Of a stretch of 64,000 nucleotides of DNA, positions 32,039 through 45,051 are shown piece after piece (within the stretch, counting starts at the first letter, position 1; every line of letters begins with the position of its first letter). Source of the stretch: Nereocystis luetkeana. Its lineage: Eukaryota; Sar; Phaeophyceae; Laminariales; Laminariaceae. The notes beneath the pieces are model-generated. The model did no database searches. It was not told where the DNA came from and worked only from the letters and a program-made list of their open reading frames with translations. The translations under genes were made by a program, and so were the position numbers. The stretch covers positions 11,022,958 through 11,086,957 of the forward strand of contig JARUPZ010000007.1 in NCBI GenBank assembly GCA_031213475.1, written 5' to 3'.

Positions 32039-32484
32039 CTAATACAGCATTACTCTGTATACCTGGTGCTACTACCGTTGCTGTAAATACTACCCCCCGG
32101 GAAGGATAAGGATACCAGGTGCAGCAAGCAGAAGAAGATTAAACATGCAGGCATGTTGTCGACCGTAAGTTCGCGCGCACGGCCGCCTTCAACCACGTGA
32201 CTAACTGCTGCTGCTGAATTAAAACCTGTCAGGTGCTGTAAGTGCTGCCTGTACTGTTTTTATTATGCATAATGGTTGTCATCCGACAAGACGTACTGCA
32301 GCAAGCAGTGTTGGTCTAAAAAAGACTCGGGAACAGAAAGTGGTATTTATAATAGGAGCCCAACGATTTGTTCTTTCTACTACCTGGTATTTTGTTTTAT
32401 TATTATTTGCCTTCTGACAATGTACTGGGCGTTATTCATTCAAAATGAAAAAGCTGACATAATTCATCGAATACCACTAACTAG

Positions 32485-32828
32485 CCGGTCGCCCCGGTGG
32501 TTCAAGTGGTTAACCTCGAATTCTACTTGTTTGAGTCCTGGGTTCGAGCCCCAGGTGGGTCGGACTTTGACTTTATTTGCAAAAATAAAAAAAGGATTCA
32601 ATTATTGAGAGCGCCTTGCAGCGTGGGTAGGCACAATTCGATGCGAGTCGACGAGGGAAGAAAATGCTGAAATCTTCTCGCGATAAAAATGAAGGCACGT
32701 ACCGTAGCGGGAAGGGGGGAGAAGAGCCTACTATGTGACCCCGGATCTGAGTTACGAGTTGGAAGGAGAGAGAGAAGAAGATGTGCGAAGATAATAAATG
32801 GGATGAGAAAAAAAAAAAAAAAAAAAAA
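32485..32828 (+). mobile_element. SINE-1, complete copy on the plus strand
   Basis: Starts CCGGTCGCCCCGG, A box TGGTTCAAGTGG, B box GGTTCGAGCCCC, body, tail GGGATGAG then about 18 A. The only complete copy in this orientation. Confidence 0.9.
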
Positions 32829-32959
32829 CTTCATCTAACCAATTCTCCTTCCCTTCGTACACTCACTTGAATATGCACTCCCACCATTTACCGAGATATT
32901 TTACCTACTACCAGGTATGTATCTATACGACATGCGTCCTACTCCGCATCTACATTCCA

Positions 32960-35490
32960 CCCCCACGCCATGGGAAGTAGTCCTCCCTCCTCCTTTCTCC
33001 CCCTGGCGGCCTGGCGATCTCGCAGGGCGAGCTTATATCGGTGCGCTCTGCGCGAGATCGCGATCTGGGTAGTCACCGATATGACCTGGAAAAGGTGCTC
33101 CTTACAAACCCCTTTTCTTGCTAAAGATCCCCGTCCGTTCCTCCAACGATGCTCGCCGCCAGCTGGTCGATGAAATCGCTACCTTCCTTCCCGAGGCGTC
33201 CAAAGCTTTCCACCGCGAGGGTGACAAGTTTATGGCTGCACTCGTCGAAGAACAGGCTCATCCCACGGTAGGGTTGCACCAGAAGTTCCTGAGCCCCTCA
33301 CAATAGGAGCTCAATATCTCACCCGATACAATACTTGGAAGAAATTCGTTCGTGTCTCCCGACCGGCACTTGTATGCGCTAGTCCTAAAAACGTATACCA
33401 GGGTATACAAGTAAAATTTTCATCCTAACTCGTAGTTCCTCACCTAAGGAACTCAATTGGTCAGAAACCTTTGGCCCGATAAGTGCAACCCCTACCGTGG
33501 GATGACTCGACACTTGTCCTGCACGAGCGTAGTGGTTGCGCTTTCGCGCCTCAGAAGTGGAGGCGGCTGATCCGTCTCCATCAGCGCTGCCAGCCCACAT
33601 GTGGGCCCTCGCTTGGCGGTCTGCATGCGTGATGTCGAGGAGTATCGCCTTGTTGCGGTACTCTGACGACGTAGCGTCTCGGAGGCCTCCCCTCTCGATC
33701 ACTATATCCATGCGGAGGTTTCTATCGGCGTTGAAGGGCGCTCCGCTTTCCATTTCATGGCGGATGGACAACCGCTTAAAGGTGCGAGACAGCGCGTGGA
33801 CTAGCGGCTGATGCTGATTAACCTGCGCGCCTGCTCGGTGGCATGTGCGCTCGTGACGATTGGTGACGTCCGTCGCTTCGCAGCAGGGGCACCTCGCCGC
33901 TATGGGCTCCTCTTGCGCCGTCCCATAGACACGAACTCAGAAGCCGGTATGATACGTGCCGTGTATACAGGCCTTGCACGTAAACAGGCGACAGCGCCTG
34001 GTCCCGATAGGCTCCGTTGCCGAGCCTTGGCAAGACCTCTGGTTTCCGTCCCCCCGAATACGTCGTCCCGATCCGACGGGCCTGCTACCTCGGGGAGCTG
34101 GTCCAGAGAAGAAACGTACCGTTGGTACCGTGCCCTGTTGATCTGCTGCCCCAGCTTGTACTGCGCCTTGTGGGAGCTGATCGTTAGGGCGTCATGCGCC
34201 GGCAGTACCTCCACATCATACTGTTCTGTCCCTCCTCCTTCGTTTGCGCAGAACGCCCTGTTCCGCCAACTTTCCGGGATTACGTTTGCCATTGCCTCCT
34301 CCGATACCCCACGGATATCGCGAAGGCCCCTGACGCTGCTCCATATGCGGCGAACAAGGTCCGAATTGGGCAACTCCCTTCGAGATTTTTTCCTAATGGA
34401 CCGGAGAGGTCAGCGAGGACCTCTGGCACCGTCGCCACTAAGCTCCCGATGGACGCTGACATTCTCCTTGATTCAGCCGACGAGGGTCCAAACCCCCCGG
34501 CCCCTGTGGAGAGGCTCGCCTGCGCTTTCTGGTGGGGCTGTAGCGTCAACCGGTTCGCCGGGCATCCGTCCGCAACGAACGGCGATTCGTCCGCTGTCCC
34601 TGGAAGCTCGGGAAGGCGCTCGAGCATCCACATTGCGCTAGTGTCTGCCCGCTGACACGCGGGTAGTGACAGCTCCGGGTCCAATACCCGCTCAGACGCT
34701 TTCTACGATAGAGGTACGAGGTAGCACATTCCCGCTTTTTTGTTTCTGAATGACGGGCCTTCTTCACCCAAAATCGTCGGAACGTCAATCTTGTTTCGAA
34801 AAATGACGTTTTTGTATACTTGGGCCATGGGATTTTTCATCGGGAAGCAATTTGATTTTTGCTGAGGTCATTCTTCGGATGAGGTATGGAGCTCCTCAAG
34901 TGAGGAGCCTCGGAAAAATTAGGGTGAACCTCTACCGTAGAACGCCTCCTCAATGCAGGAGGCCCGCTGCACCATTGAACTGGTGGCGATGAGGTTCGCC
35001 GACTGTTTGTCCGGCATGCGCGGCAGGATGCGCGCGAGTTGCTCTGCTCCCCCATCTCGGACTATCTCCACGGCGTTGTCCACCGCGAACGCACCAGTGC
35101 CTATGGGCACGCCAACCACCTTTACCCCACCCCCTTCCGCAATGCAAACACCGATGCCCCTCAGAAGTGCCATCTCTTCCGACGTAGGCACATCATGCCC
35201 TTTTGGAGGCAAAGCAACCGTCTTTCTGGGGTTAATGGCACTGCCTATTTCGCACAGCTCGTGCTGGAGAAAGGGCACTACTCTCACCGTGTCCGGTGTG
35301 ATCTCTGACATACCGATGCTGATGTCATCGAGGTAGGCAAATGCTTCAACCCCCCGGGGTTCGAACTCCTCACGGACCCGCTTGAGTATTGGCAGCATTG
35401 GCATGCAGAACAGCGCCGGGCCAATGGCATCCCCTTGCTGCACTCCACTCGAACAGTCAATTTTACGCCGCTCCCTCGAATCCATCTGGA
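32960..35490 (-). pseudogene. Non-LTR retrotransposon, decayed reverse transcriptase
   Basis: Reading from 35485 down, a frame encodes the core of a reverse transcriptase: SGVQQGDAIGPALFC, then the catalytic block AYLDDISIGM near 35330. Further pieces at 34684-34280, 34373-33900, 34033-33818, 33771-33385 and about 33240-33000 carry the C-terminal part (a conserved-looking RNLRMDIVIERGGLRDA stretch and a final block resembling a SIVGG...G-rich segment) in different frames, so at least four frameshifts have occurred. The N-terminal RT, any endonuclease and any ORF1 are missing. An AT-rich (TAATAT)n run at 35540-35575 lies just upstream. The fingers/palm order and absence of RNase H and integrase point to a non-LTR element; I cannot name the clade. 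Confidence 0.72.
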
Positions 35491-35689
35491 AGAACGAAGG
35501 GGCGGGCCTCTCGCCGTAGCATTTAGCAATGAACGGCGTAATATTAATATTAATAATATTAATATTAATTTAATACAGATGTATACGAACAGCGATGCAT
35601 GCATTGGGTCCTCCCCTTGCCTCGCCACGTATAAAGTAGCATCGTACTGCAGTTCGTAGAGTCTCATCTTGGTTCGTATATACCTTTTT

Positions 35690-36700
35690 TTTGTTCGTCA
35701 TCAGAACGGAGGAAATATTAAAAATATGGACTGAGCGGGTTGATGCTTGCAATTGCCACTTCTTCCTTGGAAGTACGTCCTACCTGTCTGTGACAATAAT
35801 AATGTGTACCTGTATATGTATAGTGTCGCGCCGCAGCTCTTCTTGTTGGAAGTAAGTGTGTGGTACCTGTTGTGCGGGGGGATAGGTCTACGCTCGTACT
35901 TCTTGTGTTGCCCTTTACGGCAGGAGGTGTGGCAGGGTACCGCCGCTGCTGCTATACAATAACCACACAACAATAGAAACAGTCGGTTTCATCCGCCCTA
36001 CGACAAGGGGTTCACCTGCTTATTATAGAGTACTACAGCCGAACCACTGTTACTGCAGCTCCTCAACGGAGAGGAGCTATTACGGGGGACCATAGTAAAT
36101 AGGACCAGACATGGTTAGGAAAAATAAGGAAATATATAGGTTTTTGTGTGTACCGTAGGTCCTATTAACTATGGTCCCCCGTAATACACCGTAGGTCAAT
36201 GTCGTCGGTTCCGATCCTATAAAATAAGTACCGGTGTAAAGTTTTCTTCGTTCGATACCACATGGGATTGATTTGGTGGCGTATCGGGCTTAGCTGATTG
36301 GAGATACCTCAGGTGCTTGGCACTGCTTGTTCTTGGACCCCATCAAGTGAAGGGTCTCAGAAAAGATATAGGTACGCAGGCAGTACCGGTGCGTACGTAG
36401 AGTTATTCCTTCTATTAATATCACAAACGCATGATCCCCTCGTCGCCACGAACAAATTATTAATAGTACGGCAGTAGTATCATCAAACGGTATTATTATA
36501 CGTACGACGTGTTCATGCATCAGAACGGAGGAAATTGGGGCGGCATCGGGCTGACGTTCGCCGCTTCTTTTAAGAAGTATGGTGTATATATAGTATATTG
36601 TCGCGCCGCAACTCTCGTCACGGATCTTCTTTTCGGCGCACATGTACGTGGGGGGGCTTCTGTGCGTGGGGATGATGTTCTTGTCTTCGTTGTCGCCGTA
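35690..36700 (+). repeat. Repeat H, two diverged direct copies
   Basis: CATCAGAACGGAGGAAAT, GTCGCGCCGCAGCTCTTC and a G-rich segment occur in the same order at about 35698-35900 and 36518-36690, with a MITE A (36078-36186) between them. No coding signal. Confidence 0.5.
36078..36186. mobile_element. MITE family A copy, inverted centre
   Basis: Outer arms as in other copies, but the inner AATATATAGGTTTTTGTG reads in the opposite sense relative to the 2672 copy. Since the ends are symmetrical, this simply means insertion in the other orientation. Confidence 0.85.
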
Positions 36701-36738
36701 AGTAAACCATCACTCTTTCTATAGCTCTGTAGGAGTAC

Positions 36739-36847
36739 TATTACGGGGGGCCATAGTTAACAGGACCTATGGTATACATAAAAACCTATATATTTAAACA
36801 TTTTTACTAACATAATTTGGTCCTATTAACTATGGCCCCCCGTACTA
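36739..36847. mobile_element. MITE family A copy
   Basis: TATTACGGGGGGCCATAGTTA ... TAACTATGGCCCCCCGTA. Compensating changes on both arms (GGACC to GGGCC) keep the hairpin paired. Confidence 0.85.
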
Positions 36848-37439
36848 TTAATAACATCACCGTACCGTTGGGGGAGTGGAATCGTATACCGGTTCAAGCA
36901 CGAACAAGAGGAACAAGTACAGTGCCTGGTGCGTACGTAACGAGTATTTACAGTCGGCCCAGTGTTATTTTATTTTGCCAGCTGGCAATCAATCCACATG
37001 TATAAGTGAGTCCAGCTGAATTCCTGTCGGGACCATACGCTTGTTGTCCGAAAATGCAAACAAGCGAAAAGGTAATGCGACTCACAATGATGTGAGAGCT
37101 ACTCCATCAGGACTCCCTTTAGGTGTTGCGCTGTCGCACCAGCGCAACATTCCCCACGAAATCAGTCTCTCATATGCGCAACACGCGCCGAAAGTTGCAG
37201 CTAGCTTTGACCAACTCGCAACTAGATTTGCGCAACACGTTTCGCCGAGGGCGAGAACAAGTTTGGGGGCATTTTTCTCCGCCGCGGGCTTGAAAGGAAT
37301 GTTTGGTATGCTCTTTCAGCCGCAGTACTGGTGTCTGTGTAGTTCCACAACTATTTCTCCAACTGCTGTTGTACCAGGCAGGCATTTTGGGGGGAACAGA
37401 TTGGGCTTAGTATCCATGCCCACGTAAAGTACCTGCATA

Positions 37440-38005
37440 GGATACGCTTTGGCTCTCTAAAACGGTCAAAACAATCAGACAAAAGGCAGTATTTTCCGCC
37501 GTTTCTTGACGAATACCTGGTATAGCCCAATTTTTTCCGGCGGCCGCTGCGTCGGGAGCCCTCCAGCGGCCCTCCGGGCCCCCTCGACGGAGTACGAAAC
37601 GCGCCTTCGGCACGTGTGTGTACGATCAGGCCGGGACACTTTGTATCCCTTGCCGGGTTTGCTTATTGAGCAGGTACTCGTTGGTACTGTGACGTGTGTT
37701 GATTGCTTAGAGAGAAACAATCAGACAAACGGTGGTATTCCCTGGCGTTTCATAGCGAATACATCGATTTTTTTCCCCCGCGACCGCGGCGCGGGGAGCG
37801 CCCCCCCGGCGGCCCTCCGGGGATCCTTTTAGGGGCCCTTCCCCCCCCCCTCCCCCTGCGGAGTACGCAACTCGCCTTCGGCTCATATTGCGCTACGCGC
37901 AACAGGTTTGTATGATCAGGTCGGGACACTTTGTATCCCTTGATAGGTTTGCCTATTGAGCAGGTATTCGTTGGTACTCACGTGTGTTGATTGCTTAAGA
38001 GATAG
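37440..38005 (+). repeat. Tandem duplication of ~250-290 bp, two units
   Basis: AACAATCAGACAAA, TTTC-GAATAC, GGGAGC-CC...GGCGGCCCTCCGGG, GGAGTACG-AAC-CGCCTTCGGC and GATCAGG-CGGGACACTTTGT plus ATTGAGCAGGTA occur twice in order (37468-37710 and 37716-38005). No protein is recognised. Confidence 0.7.
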
Positions 38006-38130
38006 AAGAACAGTTCCTTTCGTTTCGTGCACGATGAAAAACTGAGAGCGAGTCTCGTGCCTCGCTGGGAAACCCCTTGTTTTCCGTCTAAGATACCCCT
38101 CCAAGAACTACCAACACGATCCCAATACAT

Positions 38131-38473
38131 TTTTTTTTTTTTTTGCTCATCCCCTTCATTATGTTCGCACATGTTCCTCTCTCTCTCTCCTTCCCACTCG
38201 TAACTCAGATCCGGGGTCACATAGCAGGTTCTTCTCCCCCCTTCCCGCTACGGTACGTGCCTTCATTTTGATCGCGAGAAGATTTCAGCCTTTTCTTCCC
38301 TCGTCGACTCGCATCGAATTGTGCCTACCCACGCTGCAAGGCGCTCTCAACAATTGAATCCTTTTTATTTTTATTTTTGTAAATAAAGTCAAAGTCCGAC
38401 CCACCTGGGGCTCGAACCCAGGACTCAAACAAGTAGAATTGGAGGTTAACCACTTGACCCACCGGGGTGACCT
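38131..38473 (-). mobile_element. SINE-1, complete copy
   Basis: On the minus strand: GGTCACCCCGG, box A TGGGTCAAGTGG, B box GGTTCGAGCCCC, body, A tail. The head has two substitutions relative to other copies. Confidence 0.88.
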
Positions 38474-39339
38474 GTACCCAGGTAATTACCGGCCTTTCTG
38501 TATCATTCAAAGCAGTACTGTAACACTAGCCCACCCTGATGAGTCCTATATGCAGAACTATGGGAAATTCACGGAAACTCCGATTCCACGAACTAGATAG
38601 AACATATGTGGAAGACGCGGCTCCTCAAAACCCACTCCCACACCTCTCACAGGCAAGGTCACGAAGCCGACAGGAGACGCCGAAAAAAAAAAGCAAAGAA
38701 AGGCCTAACCGTAAGGGACAACAACAATACGTCAATGAAAACCATCGCCAAACCACCCGCAAGAGTATTTGGGGCGAGAAAGTGTGTCGACGGAAAAGCG
38801 GGAGGTTAAAATCAAAAGTATTGCGCTCCTGTGAGTAGTCAATTTTACCCGGATCGCCCCCCCCGGCGGCAGGACAAAGAAGGAAAACGAAACGGAACAC
38901 GCCATAAACCGCTTAAATCCAGACTTGAAAAAACAAAAATGTGTCCTGTGCTACAAATGAGTGGCCCGATTACCCAGACCAGCCGCGGCACTGAGCGGGG
39001 GGCGTCGGCAGAACAAAATACGTAAGAACCATTCCCAACCCAACCCAGAAAAAATCAGGAAACGCCAGAAGCATACGACCGAGAAGAAAAAAAAGAAAAA
39101 CACCCAAAAGCTCGGAAAACGTCAAAAGTAAAAGAAAACCCCCCAAAATCCAGGAAAACGGCAAGAAAAAAAATATCGGGTGCAACGGTGATGCGAAAAT
39201 CAGCTATCCACGGCTGCACCTCGAGAAGAACCTACGTTACGCTGGACCCCCCGCGCAAACGCGCTAGCCGAGTGCATTTGTAGACATCAAGAGCCTCGTT
39301 CAGCTCCGGTTGGAGTCGTGTAGCACGCCTGAGAAAGCG
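38474..39339. other. A-rich region, no recognised gene
   Basis: Open frames on the plus strand encode Lys/Arg-rich low-complexity peptides. Nothing matches a known family. It borders the 3' side of the gypsy element; no LTR could be found here. Confidence 0.4.
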
Positions 39340-41879
39340 AAAGCTTGATCGGCCCTAGGTCGCCCGAAAAACGAACCAAATATACCCCATCCATCGATGT
39401 AGTCGCGCTGATTTCCCCAAGCTACCACGGAATATCGCCGCCCTTGTACCAAAAGTGAGCCCCGTTGGGAAGCACGGTGTTCTTATATCGGAGAAGCCAA
39501 TCGGCATGCGGTACGCAGCCATAACCGGGTGCCAGGAACCGCTCGCCGTTACTCCGAGAAAGCTTCCGTTGCGCCGCGCCAATCGCATCGCATCCGGTGG
39601 GACATGTGGCTTGTCCGTCGGTGCTAGTTCGGGGTTCCGGCCCAGTACCGCAAAATTTCGCGGCGAGAGGGCTGAAGGTCCATTTCCCGTTCCCAGGACG
39701 GTAGGGAGAGCCCTATTTTGTGCGTCTCGTACGTCACCGCGACGACGCCACCTCGACCTCGAACCGGTTGGTGTCCGGTAATATTTTCCGCTTCGAGTCG
39801 TTGAAGAGGAGTCGAAACATCGTCGTGGGCGGCGTGGTACGGGGGGGATACATCGGAAAAGTTGTTTGTACATATTGCGTCAACCCCGCTGGCAAATACT
39901 TCAGCATGTCACCTCGGTCGTGGGGGTTGGCACAGGGCTTGCAGCGTTGTACCGACACGCGCCGGCGAGCATTCAGCGCCAGGAATGTTGGAAGGCAGGT
40001 CCAAATACAGGAGCCCCGAGAGGAGATCCGTCCGGGGTGTCCACTGAGGAGCAGGGGCCAACTGCGAGGACTTTGTAGGGGCCCGTCCAGTTGAGTGAGA
40101 GTTTGGCCTTGAGGACCTTGGCGTCCGTGTCAGTCTTCGCGCCCTGCCGGATGGTGGCCGCCGTAGTGTTCACCTACGCCCAGCCGCCAACGGCGAATTG
40201 AGGACCCGGACGCAGTACATCGGAGAGGCAGAGTTGCGGTGGTTCATGCGAGCAACGGTGAGGGCGTGGTGTTCGCGAACGATATCGTACGCACGCTGCT
40301 GGCGGTCCGTCGCCAAGTCGCAGCAGGCTATCGGTGGTCCCGGGCCAAACTCTGGTGGTCAGCGACCCCAGTACGCTCGAAAATCGTGAGACGGAGGTGT
40401 GACAGCCGACCCATAAAGACCTCGTCCTTGGCGGCACTGACGGAATAGTTATACGAAAATTCGACTTGAGGGAGCATGTCATCCCAGTAGTTTTAGAGGT
40501 CGTTGACGACCATCGCCAGCCTCTGGTACATCCTGTAGTCTACACGTTCCACCCCACCGTTGCCGTTTGGGTGGTATGAGCTAGTGGCAATTTTCCGAAC
40601 CCCGAGCAGCTGATAAACGGCGTGCGAAAGCTTGGAGCAAATTCGGAGGCCCTTGTACGAGAGTATGCTGCGCGGGCATCCCCAGAAGGGGAATGGACCG
40701 GTTGATGAGATGTTGGCCGTGCCCTCAGCGGCGAACTAAGCCGTTTGTGACTGCGATCATGCCGGCTCGGCGGCTGGAACGATCAGTGAAAAGCAAGATG
40801 TAGGCATTACCTCGAGGCGTGACCGGGAGAGGGCCGAAGTAATCGATGCTGACTGCGATGCCGGGCCCGTCTGGCGAAGGAATCGTTATGATGGGCCACC
40901 GGACCGTCAATCGTGAAGTTTTCCGTGCTTGACACTTCAAGTAGTTGCGTAGCCACCACCGGGCGCAGATGCTCATACCGATCCACCAGTAGAAACGTTC
41001 TAGCTCCCAGGTGGCAGGAAGCTGTGAAATGGCGAGCCTACATGACCGAGGTCGCATGAGTAGCGGCGCATAAATAAGAATAGGCTCGTCGTTCAATAAA
41101 CAGGCCGTACGAGCCACCGGGCGTTGCGTGCCAGGCGCAAGGGGTGGGGACGGCTGTCCAACTAGCAGGACCATGTCATCGTCGGTGGTGTGCAGTCATC
41201 CTTTGCTAGCTAGCTGCTGAACCTGCAAGAAGGGCGGGCGCTGGTGAGAAGAGAAACACGGCGAAAAGTCGGCGGGCAAAGCTTCTGGCCGGCCAAGAGT
41301 TATGTACCGCATGGCGGCGTTGCACACGCGTTCGGCCTGTTGCGCCCGAGCCCAGTCGGCGTGCGAATAGCGCGCTGCGGAATCATCGAACTGAAATGCG
41401 GCAGCTGCGCCGAGGGCATCCAAGTCGGTCGTAGCGACGGGCGGTACGTCAATCGGCGGTGGAAGCCGTAAAAAAGGAAGTCCCACGGGCCGAAATGGGT
41501 ACCGTCGGGACTGGCGAGGCAACAGAAGCAGGGGTCATAACGACGGCCCGGGGCGGTCGCGGCCGTTGGGCTCGCAGCGGGGTGGCAGTAGGCCGGGCGG
41601 ATGGTCTAGGGGCCCCGCCAGACCCGAAAGCATAATCAACAGCAGGCGGTGCCGCGCCAGTGGCAGCGGCTGTACGTCGGCGCGTCCGGTTGCCGATGCG
41701 GTCCGAAGGCAGCAAGACAGTCAGAGGCGCCGGGTTGCCAGGCGGCGAAGGAGCAGACGCGACCGGATCAGTGATCCCGGCAGAGTCTTCTCCCCGTGAA
41801 GTGCTCGTCGGGAGAGGAACGTGCTGGGCAACAGCTGTCGTGGCAGCGAATTCTGCAGGGCCCTTGTCGGCCGCTGAGG

Positions 41880-42035
41880 GGGGGGTACTCGATAGGAGAG
41901 ATGTACTCGATCTCATGCATGGCCGTAGTCGTATGACCATGGACCCTCGCATCCCTACAATGCCGGGAGGGAGCATGTCGGGTTTTCACTGACCAGGCAC
42001 ACATTGCACGAAGCGCGAAGCGCCGTGAGGTGTCC
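41880..42035 (-). repeat. Repeat E copy inside the gypsy region
   Basis: GTACTCGATAGGAGAGATG, CATGCATGGCCGTAGTCGTA, ATGCCGGGAGGGAGCATGTC and GCGCCGTGAGGTG match 62530-62840 in reverse orientation and 7938-7995 in part. It separates the RNase H and the integrase parts, together with unexplained sequence at 42040-42330. Confidence 0.6.
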
Positions 42036-44766
42036 GGCGAGCCGCATGAAGGGTGGGCTGCATTCTACTAAGAACCGCTTGTGAGGCAGACTTACATGTG
42101 GATGACAGCTTCAATGAGGTACTTTAATTTCCGGTGTAGCCACTTCCAGAGACAGCAATGGGAGTACTATGTAACTGCCTCGTGGGTGCCTTACCATGAA
42201 CACTACGTGATACGACCAATTCCCTTTTGCAGGGTAAAGGTTGCTCACCTCGCACAAATGATCTACCTCGACCACCAGCTGTGGGCAACCGCCAAAAACA
42301 ACAAAAAAACAGTACCCTGATAGTCTAGCTCACGTAGTGAGCGGCATGTTTTACAGTTTCGTTGCCAACCGACGCCAACTCGGCCGCTGAGGGTGCCACA
42401 AACACCGAAGCGAATCCCCCCGGCCAGGACGGCAATCGACGGTGACAACGGAGCAGATACACGAGCGACGCATCTCCCCGAAGGAGCACAAACGTCGTCA
42501 ATCCTCATACGTAGCGCATGCGCGCGAAAATCGCGAAAATCCGAAGAGGCGAAAGGCAGCCCACCCAAGACTGCACCAGCCCACTCAAGCCGACACCTGG
42601 ATTCGGTGAAGAGCGAGTGCGAAACCCACAGTCCCGGACGAGGAAGATACCGCTGTCCTCGACGAGGGTGTTGCGGGCTTCGGCAAACAAGACAGAAAAT
42701 CAGCCTTCTGTTGGCGCTGCCCTCTCGGTACTTGGGTGTGTAGTCGAACGCGGCGAGAAACTCGAGCCACCGCTGGACGCGCTGCCTACTTTGCCATCGT
42801 TCTCGAGCGCTTTGCGGTCCGAAAATACGTGAAACTTCGTGCCCCATGCGTAACCTCGAAGTCGCTTGATGGCCCAGACAATGCTGCCAGCTTCCAAGCC
42901 CAGCGGGGTCGAGTGCCTCACGAAATCGAGGGTAGCGCGGGTGATATACGCAATGGGTCGTACCGAGCCGTCAGATTGTTCCTGTCCGAGCGCGGCACCA
43001 AAACCGTCGATACAGGCGTCGCAGTATATATGGAAGGGGCGGGGGCCGTCGGCTACGGCGGTCCCATTCAAGGGAAGACCAAAGTCGATGGGGCGGCGAA
43101 TTCGGCGAGAATCCCGCGTACAATATTCTCCTTAGCCGGCGTAAAATCATACTTAACCCCCTTCCGGAGGAAGGCGGTGAGAGGACGTATCCGCTTGGAC
43201 AAGTCGGGTGGGAACTTTCGATAGTACCCTACTCGGCCCACCAGCGCGTGGACTTGCTTGAGATTCCGGGGCATGGGAATTTTCGTCAAAGCCGATACTT
43301 TCCCCGCATTTGGGCGTACACGCTCGGGCGAAACGGAGTGGCCCAGAAAACCCACATCCGTGGTGCCCAGGCGAGCCTTCGAGGGGGAGAGCTTGAGGTT
43401 GTGCTTGCGCAGTTGCTCGAAAATGGGTCGTATCGTCTTTAGGTGGGCCGTCGGGTAAGAGTCGAACGCGACCAACATCGTCAAGGTAGGCCGCCACCTG
43501 TTCCAGACCCTTACTGACTTCGTTTATGTTGACGAACCAGCCGGGCGAAGCACTGCTGCCCTGGGGCATGACGAGCCACTCGTAGAGGCCCGTGGGAGTG
43601 TAAACCGCCGTGAGAGAAACGGTGTCTTGTGTGAGGTAATCTGGTGGAACGAGAACACCAAACTGAAGAGGGAAAACACCCGTCCCTTCCCCAGGAAGTC
43701 GAGGACCTGGTCCACGCCGGGGATAGGCAGCTGACTGAGGCTGCTGATCTGGTTGAGTTTCTTGTACTTCACGGTAATCTGAACGCCTCAAGGTTCAAGG
43801 TGGCTTCCACTTCCTTGCCCATGATGGGATTGATGCGGTGCGGCCGGGACGTGACAGACGCGCTTCCTTCTTGGACCGACATCACGAAAGGTATCAAGGA
43901 TCAGGCACCATAATCCGTCTTGGACTTTGCGAAAACGTCAGAAAATTCACCGAGAGCATCCCCCAGGTGTTCGATGACCTCCGGGGTCCAGTCCGTGCCG
44001 TGAAGGTCAGACACCACCGCTTGCACAGATGGAATGGTAGACGTGCCCAGACGCACAGGAACGGAGTGCGCTGTTGTGGGATCAAACGCTCAAGTACGGC
44101 AGGCGAGAGCGAGGCTGGAGCTGCGAGAGGTGAAGCCGTAACGGCAGAGATCGCAGATCGGAGACACCTCAGAGAGTCCGCAGGAAATCTTGGGGACTCG
44201 GTAATCGTGCTGTAAAGGGTCCAATGGAACACTCATAAGCGGGGCGTGGGCGGCTCCAAGAATGTCGCCAGGTTCGAGATCCGCAACTCCAACTCCAACG
44301 ATGGGAAAAACCTGTCGCCTGGAGGTGACGAAGTATTCCTCAACTGAGAGCAGGTCGGACTGGGGCATCAGTCCGACCAAGTAGTGCCCTGTGAGCGCCG
44401 GGGAGCCATTGGTGCGAAGCAAGTTGACTGCGAGCAGTTGTGGCTCGTCGGACATGGTGACACCAAGAGAGCCCTCGTAGCATAGATGGAGATTTCCCTC
44501 CGAAGCCACGGGGTCGATGGCGTAAGCCGATGCCCCTGCCGGGGCGTGGTGAACTAACTCCAGCTCGCCAAAGACGCGATGTTCCGACACCCGAGGTGAT
44601 AGAGAGCGATAGGAGCGGCTATTAAAAAGCATCAAGCTGTCACGCCCCAGCAGCACTGCATAAAGAATCACCGAGGGGGGGAACGCATCGGCATATGCTG
44701 CGAGGGAGAACGTAGGCTTATCTGCTCGAAAGAATTGGACGCTCAGGCGTACACTTGTCGAACTTT

Positions 44767-45051
44767 TCAGAGAGGCCGATTCGCCAAACCCTCCCAAGAT
44801 CGAGGGGCGCATTTCTTCTCGCACGCGATGGATGCCGCACCAACCAAGAGCATACGATCCAAAACATCTCGCCTGATGAACGTCTGTGGGGAGCAAGTGT
44901 CGAGGAACGCGACACAACAAAAAGGCGTGAGAGCATCAGCTCCGCCCTGGATTGCTATCTTAGTTGTGAAAGAAGCGTCGTCGAGGGTAATGGTGCCCTC
45001 GACGAGGCAGGGGGCGTGTTCTGACAGCGCGACACCAGGTGCGACAGCCAA
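44767..45051 (-). pseudogene. Retropepsin-like protease of the gypsy element
   Basis: CVAFLDTCSPQTFIRRDVL matches the retroviral-type aspartic protease active-site loop, with DTCS in place of DTGS; loss of that Gly should be inactivating or near so. The frame is continuous upstream, through a single TAG at 45100-45102, into the NADAR domain, and shifts frame downstream near 44770 into the flap and GRDSL segment. Confidence 0.72.

Noticed and set aside
33118-33306. Plus-strand 62-codon frame near the decayed RT
   Set aside because: It is antisense to the C-terminal segment of the non-LTR element.
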